Positions 4,534 to 6,267 of a stretch of 6,267 bases of DNA are shown piece by piece. The notes below the pieces were generated by a model, which was given only the letters and a program-made list of their open reading frames with translations, was not told where the DNA came from and searched no databases. The stretch's first letter is position 1; every line of letters begins with the position of its first letter. A program made the position numbers and the translations under genes. Source of the stretch: Defluviitaleaceae bacterium (GTDB taxonomy: Bacteria; Bacillota; Clostridia; Lachnospirales; UBA5962); NCBI GenBank assembly GCA_009780765.1, contig WQZK01000117.1, positions 1-6,267 on the forward strand, read 5' to 3'.

Positions 4534-6267
4534 ATGTTTAAAAATAGAAAAGGTCTATCTTTAGTTGAGATTGTGTCTGCGTTAGGCGTACTTAGCCTTA
4601 TAGTGGGTTTTATTCTTGCAGGGGCAACAAATGCTTCGGCAAGGATGGTAGAGCTTAGGCAAAAGGCTGAGGAGCTTTTTGAGTTAGTTTATGATATGGA
4701 AACTACGATAAGAGATGTAAATATACAGATTGATGGAATGCTGTTTACAGGGTTCGACCAAACATTAACTGTATTTGATGGAACTCCTAGGCAAAGAGAT
4801 ATAGAGCTTGTTGGACCTGCATCAGGCGTTGGCTTTTCTCTGTTTTCATCTAGCTCGCACGCTGTTCTTCAAACAATGGTTAGGGTATACGAAATTGATG
4901 TAGACCTTGGAACGGGTGATACTCTTCTTACGTTTAAAGGGCCAACTGCTCTGCGTTATCCTTCGCCAGAAGCAACAACAAGAGATATGATTATTAGGGG
5001 CGGTACCCACTCGATTTTTGCAAATGCCATGCCTTCATATAACTTTATAACATATTATAACAGCACTTTTTGGCTTGACCACCCTTGGGACTCAGCTATT
5101 CATTTAACACCTTCAAGGCCAGGTGCAATTGATGATGGTGTTATATTTAGATGGTATACAGCAAGAGAAGGATTTTTGCAGGCACATTTTGATAGCGATT
5201 ATATACTAGGCGAGGAATTTGATTTTGGGGCAATGCTAAGGCCAAGTTTACATAACGCTGATTTCAGCTTGATTTTGCCAACTCCGCCGAGTTCGTTTAT
5301 ATTAGAACGTTCAGCTACCTTGGATTTTTCTGATTTTATTGGTAGGCAAATTATGGTTTCGGCTCATCCTCACTCTAATGTTGGTAAATTTGGGCAAGAA
5401 GTGCCTAGTAGTAGTGTTTATATTTTAGGTTTGCCTGTTGTTAATAGTAGCTTGTTTGCACATTTTGTGGCAGGTGTTATTGAAAGAAATGCAGACCCAG
5501 CTAATCCAAACGTACACCGATTTGCAGATACGCGTGCCCAAGTTGAGAATCCTCCAGGAGTTTGGGGTTCTAACCCTGATGAAGGCAGAGTATTTGCTTG
5601 GAATAATTTAAGATGGAGGCCTAACGAGTTTGTAGGTATTTTGCCATCAGGATCGACCATACAAGAAGGGGAACATCTTGTTGGTGCGGCTCGAGCAACA
5701 ATAGGAAGAGAGCCAATGTTAGGATTTGCAACTGTTAATGTTTCGGGTACGGCAGAAAGTGCACAGTTTAACACCATAGACTTTACTGTAGACCCAATGG
5801 CGTCAATATCAGATGTTCTAACTATAGAACCGTTTAATAATGCGGTCAATACTTCAGAAATAACTGTTTTCGTTGTTGCACAACAAGTTAAAACTGCGAT
5901 CGGTATCCCTGCAGGTGTAACTGAAGTTTTAATGCAAAACAATTGGCAACTTGGCTTTCATGAGTTTTCAATTACTAATCCAATTGGTTTTACAACATAT
6001 GCAGATGCTTCGCCAATTTATCCAACATATGATAGTAGCAACAATGATCATAGGGGGCATTTTTATGTGCTTAGTGGACGTTTTGCTATTGGGGCAGGGC
6101 CTTCAGGTGAAAACTTAATTAAGCATGGCATAAATGATAGAATACAAGAAAATATTGCATTTGGTCCAGAACCTATATTTAATCATAATTCTATGACGAT
6201 AACTATAGGAGATGGGTTTAACGGCTCTATAGCCGAAATAATTATATATAACGGTGCTCTTTCTGAT
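4534..6267 (+). CDS. Modular minor pilin with LamG/concanavalin A-like lectin module (3' end outside window)
   Basis: Open for 578 codons from ATG 4534 to the window edge without a stop. A 7-residue leader, MFKNRKG, is cut before LSLVE (Glu5), followed by a hydrophobic helix (IVSALGVLSLIVGFILAG) and a pilin head. Residues from about 400 on look like a LamG/concanavalin A-like jelly roll: QFNTIDFTVD, SEITVFVVAQQ, FYVLSG, and the family's closing signature GSIAEIIIYNGALSD (564-578). Such modules usually bind glycans or other extracellular ligands. The roughly 250 residues between pilin head and lectin (about 150-400) match nothing I recognise. AAGGGG (4519-4524) lies 9 bases before the ATG. The gene follows the vWA pilin by 23 bases, as part of a tip-adhesin set; S. 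sanguinis PilC has the same pilin-plus-lectin plan but is shorter than this protein. The domain assignment rests on pattern recognition, not a profile search. Confidence 0.87.
   Translation, partial: MFKNRKGLSLVEIVSALGVLSLIVGFILAGATNASARMVELRQKAEELFELVYDMETTIRDVNIQIDGMLFTGFDQTLTVFDGTPRQRDIELVGPASGVGFSLFSSSSHAVLQTMVRVYEIDVDLGTGDTLLTFKGPTALRYPSPEATTRDMIIRGGTHSIFANAMPSYNFITYYNSTFWLDHPWDSAIHLTPSRPGAIDDGVIFRWYTAREGFLQAHFDSDYILGEEFDFGAMLRPSLHNADFSLILPTPPSSFILERSATLDFSDFIGRQIMVSAHPHSNVGKFGQEVPSSSVYILGLPVVNSSLFAHFVAGVIERNADPANPNVHRFADTRAQVENPPGVWGSNPDEGRVFAWNNLRWRPNEFVGILPSGSTIQEGEHLVGAARATIGREPMLGFATVNVSGTAESAQFNTIDFTVDPMASISDVLTIEPFNNAVNTSEITVFVVAQQVKTAIGIPAGVTEVLMQNNWQLGFHEFSITNPIGFTTYADASPIYPTYDSSNNDHRGHFYVLSGRFAIGAGPSGENLIKHGINDRIQENIAFGPEPIFNHNSMTITIGDGFNGSIAEIIIYNGALSD

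Noticed and set aside
5418..5942. Long minus-strand open frame opposite the LamG pilin
   Set aside because: It lies entirely within a well-supported plus-strand gene and has no recognisable domain or ribosome site. The other minus-strand frames (for example 1660-2091 and 3208-3579) are likewise shadows.
1..6267. Genome-wide reassignment of TGA to Trp (code 4) or Gly (code 25)
   Set aside because: The coding regions use TGG for Trp about 16 times and GGN for Gly throughout, with only one internal TGA. An AT-rich genome with reassigned TGA should use it often. The absence of TGA stops among five genes is too small a sample to outweigh this.

Overview
The window holds part of a type IV pilus (T4P) gene cluster, all on the + strand, from what looks like a low-GC Gram-positive bacterium, most likely a member of the Clostridia (inference). 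The reasons are AT-rich DNA, strong AGGAGG-like ribosome sites before the genes, short prepilin leaders, and a gene set close to the T4P locus known from Streptococcus sanguinis and clostridia. Nothing in the sequence fixes the species.

Layout. Bases 1-813 are the 3' part of a PilC/GspF-type membrane platform protein. A 224-base gap follows, holding a GC-rich hairpin of the kind repeated in Firmicutes genomes, a possible promoter and an AT-rich hairpin. Then come two paralogous major-type pilins (1038-1496 and 1700-2149), separated by about 200 bases with a 15-pair hairpin and a 14-base perfect palindrome. Three prepilins follow with gaps of only 31, 14 and 23 bases, so they are probably co-transcribed: a PilX/GspK-like minor pilin (2181-2765), a modular pilin carrying a von Willebrand factor A (vWA) domain (2780-4510), and a modular pilin carrying a LamG/concanavalin A-like lectin module (4534 to beyond the window end).

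How they fit. The platform protein and an ATPase (not in the window) would drive assembly. The two small pilins would form the shaft. The three larger pilins would form a tip complex whose vWA and lectin modules bind host or matrix ligands. S. sanguinis has the same logic: two major pilins, a vWA pilin (PilB there) and a LamG pilin (PilC there).

The most unusual point is an in-frame TGA at 3542-3544. It splits the vWA domain between its first and second metal-binding motifs, while the frame continues open and clearly homologous for another 321 codons. A 6-bp hairpin lies 13 bases downstream. The sequence alone cannot tell a nonsense mutation or sequencing error from programmed readthrough, selenocysteine insertion or a reassigned codon. 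Sixteen TGG codons in the window argue against wholesale reassignment of TGA.
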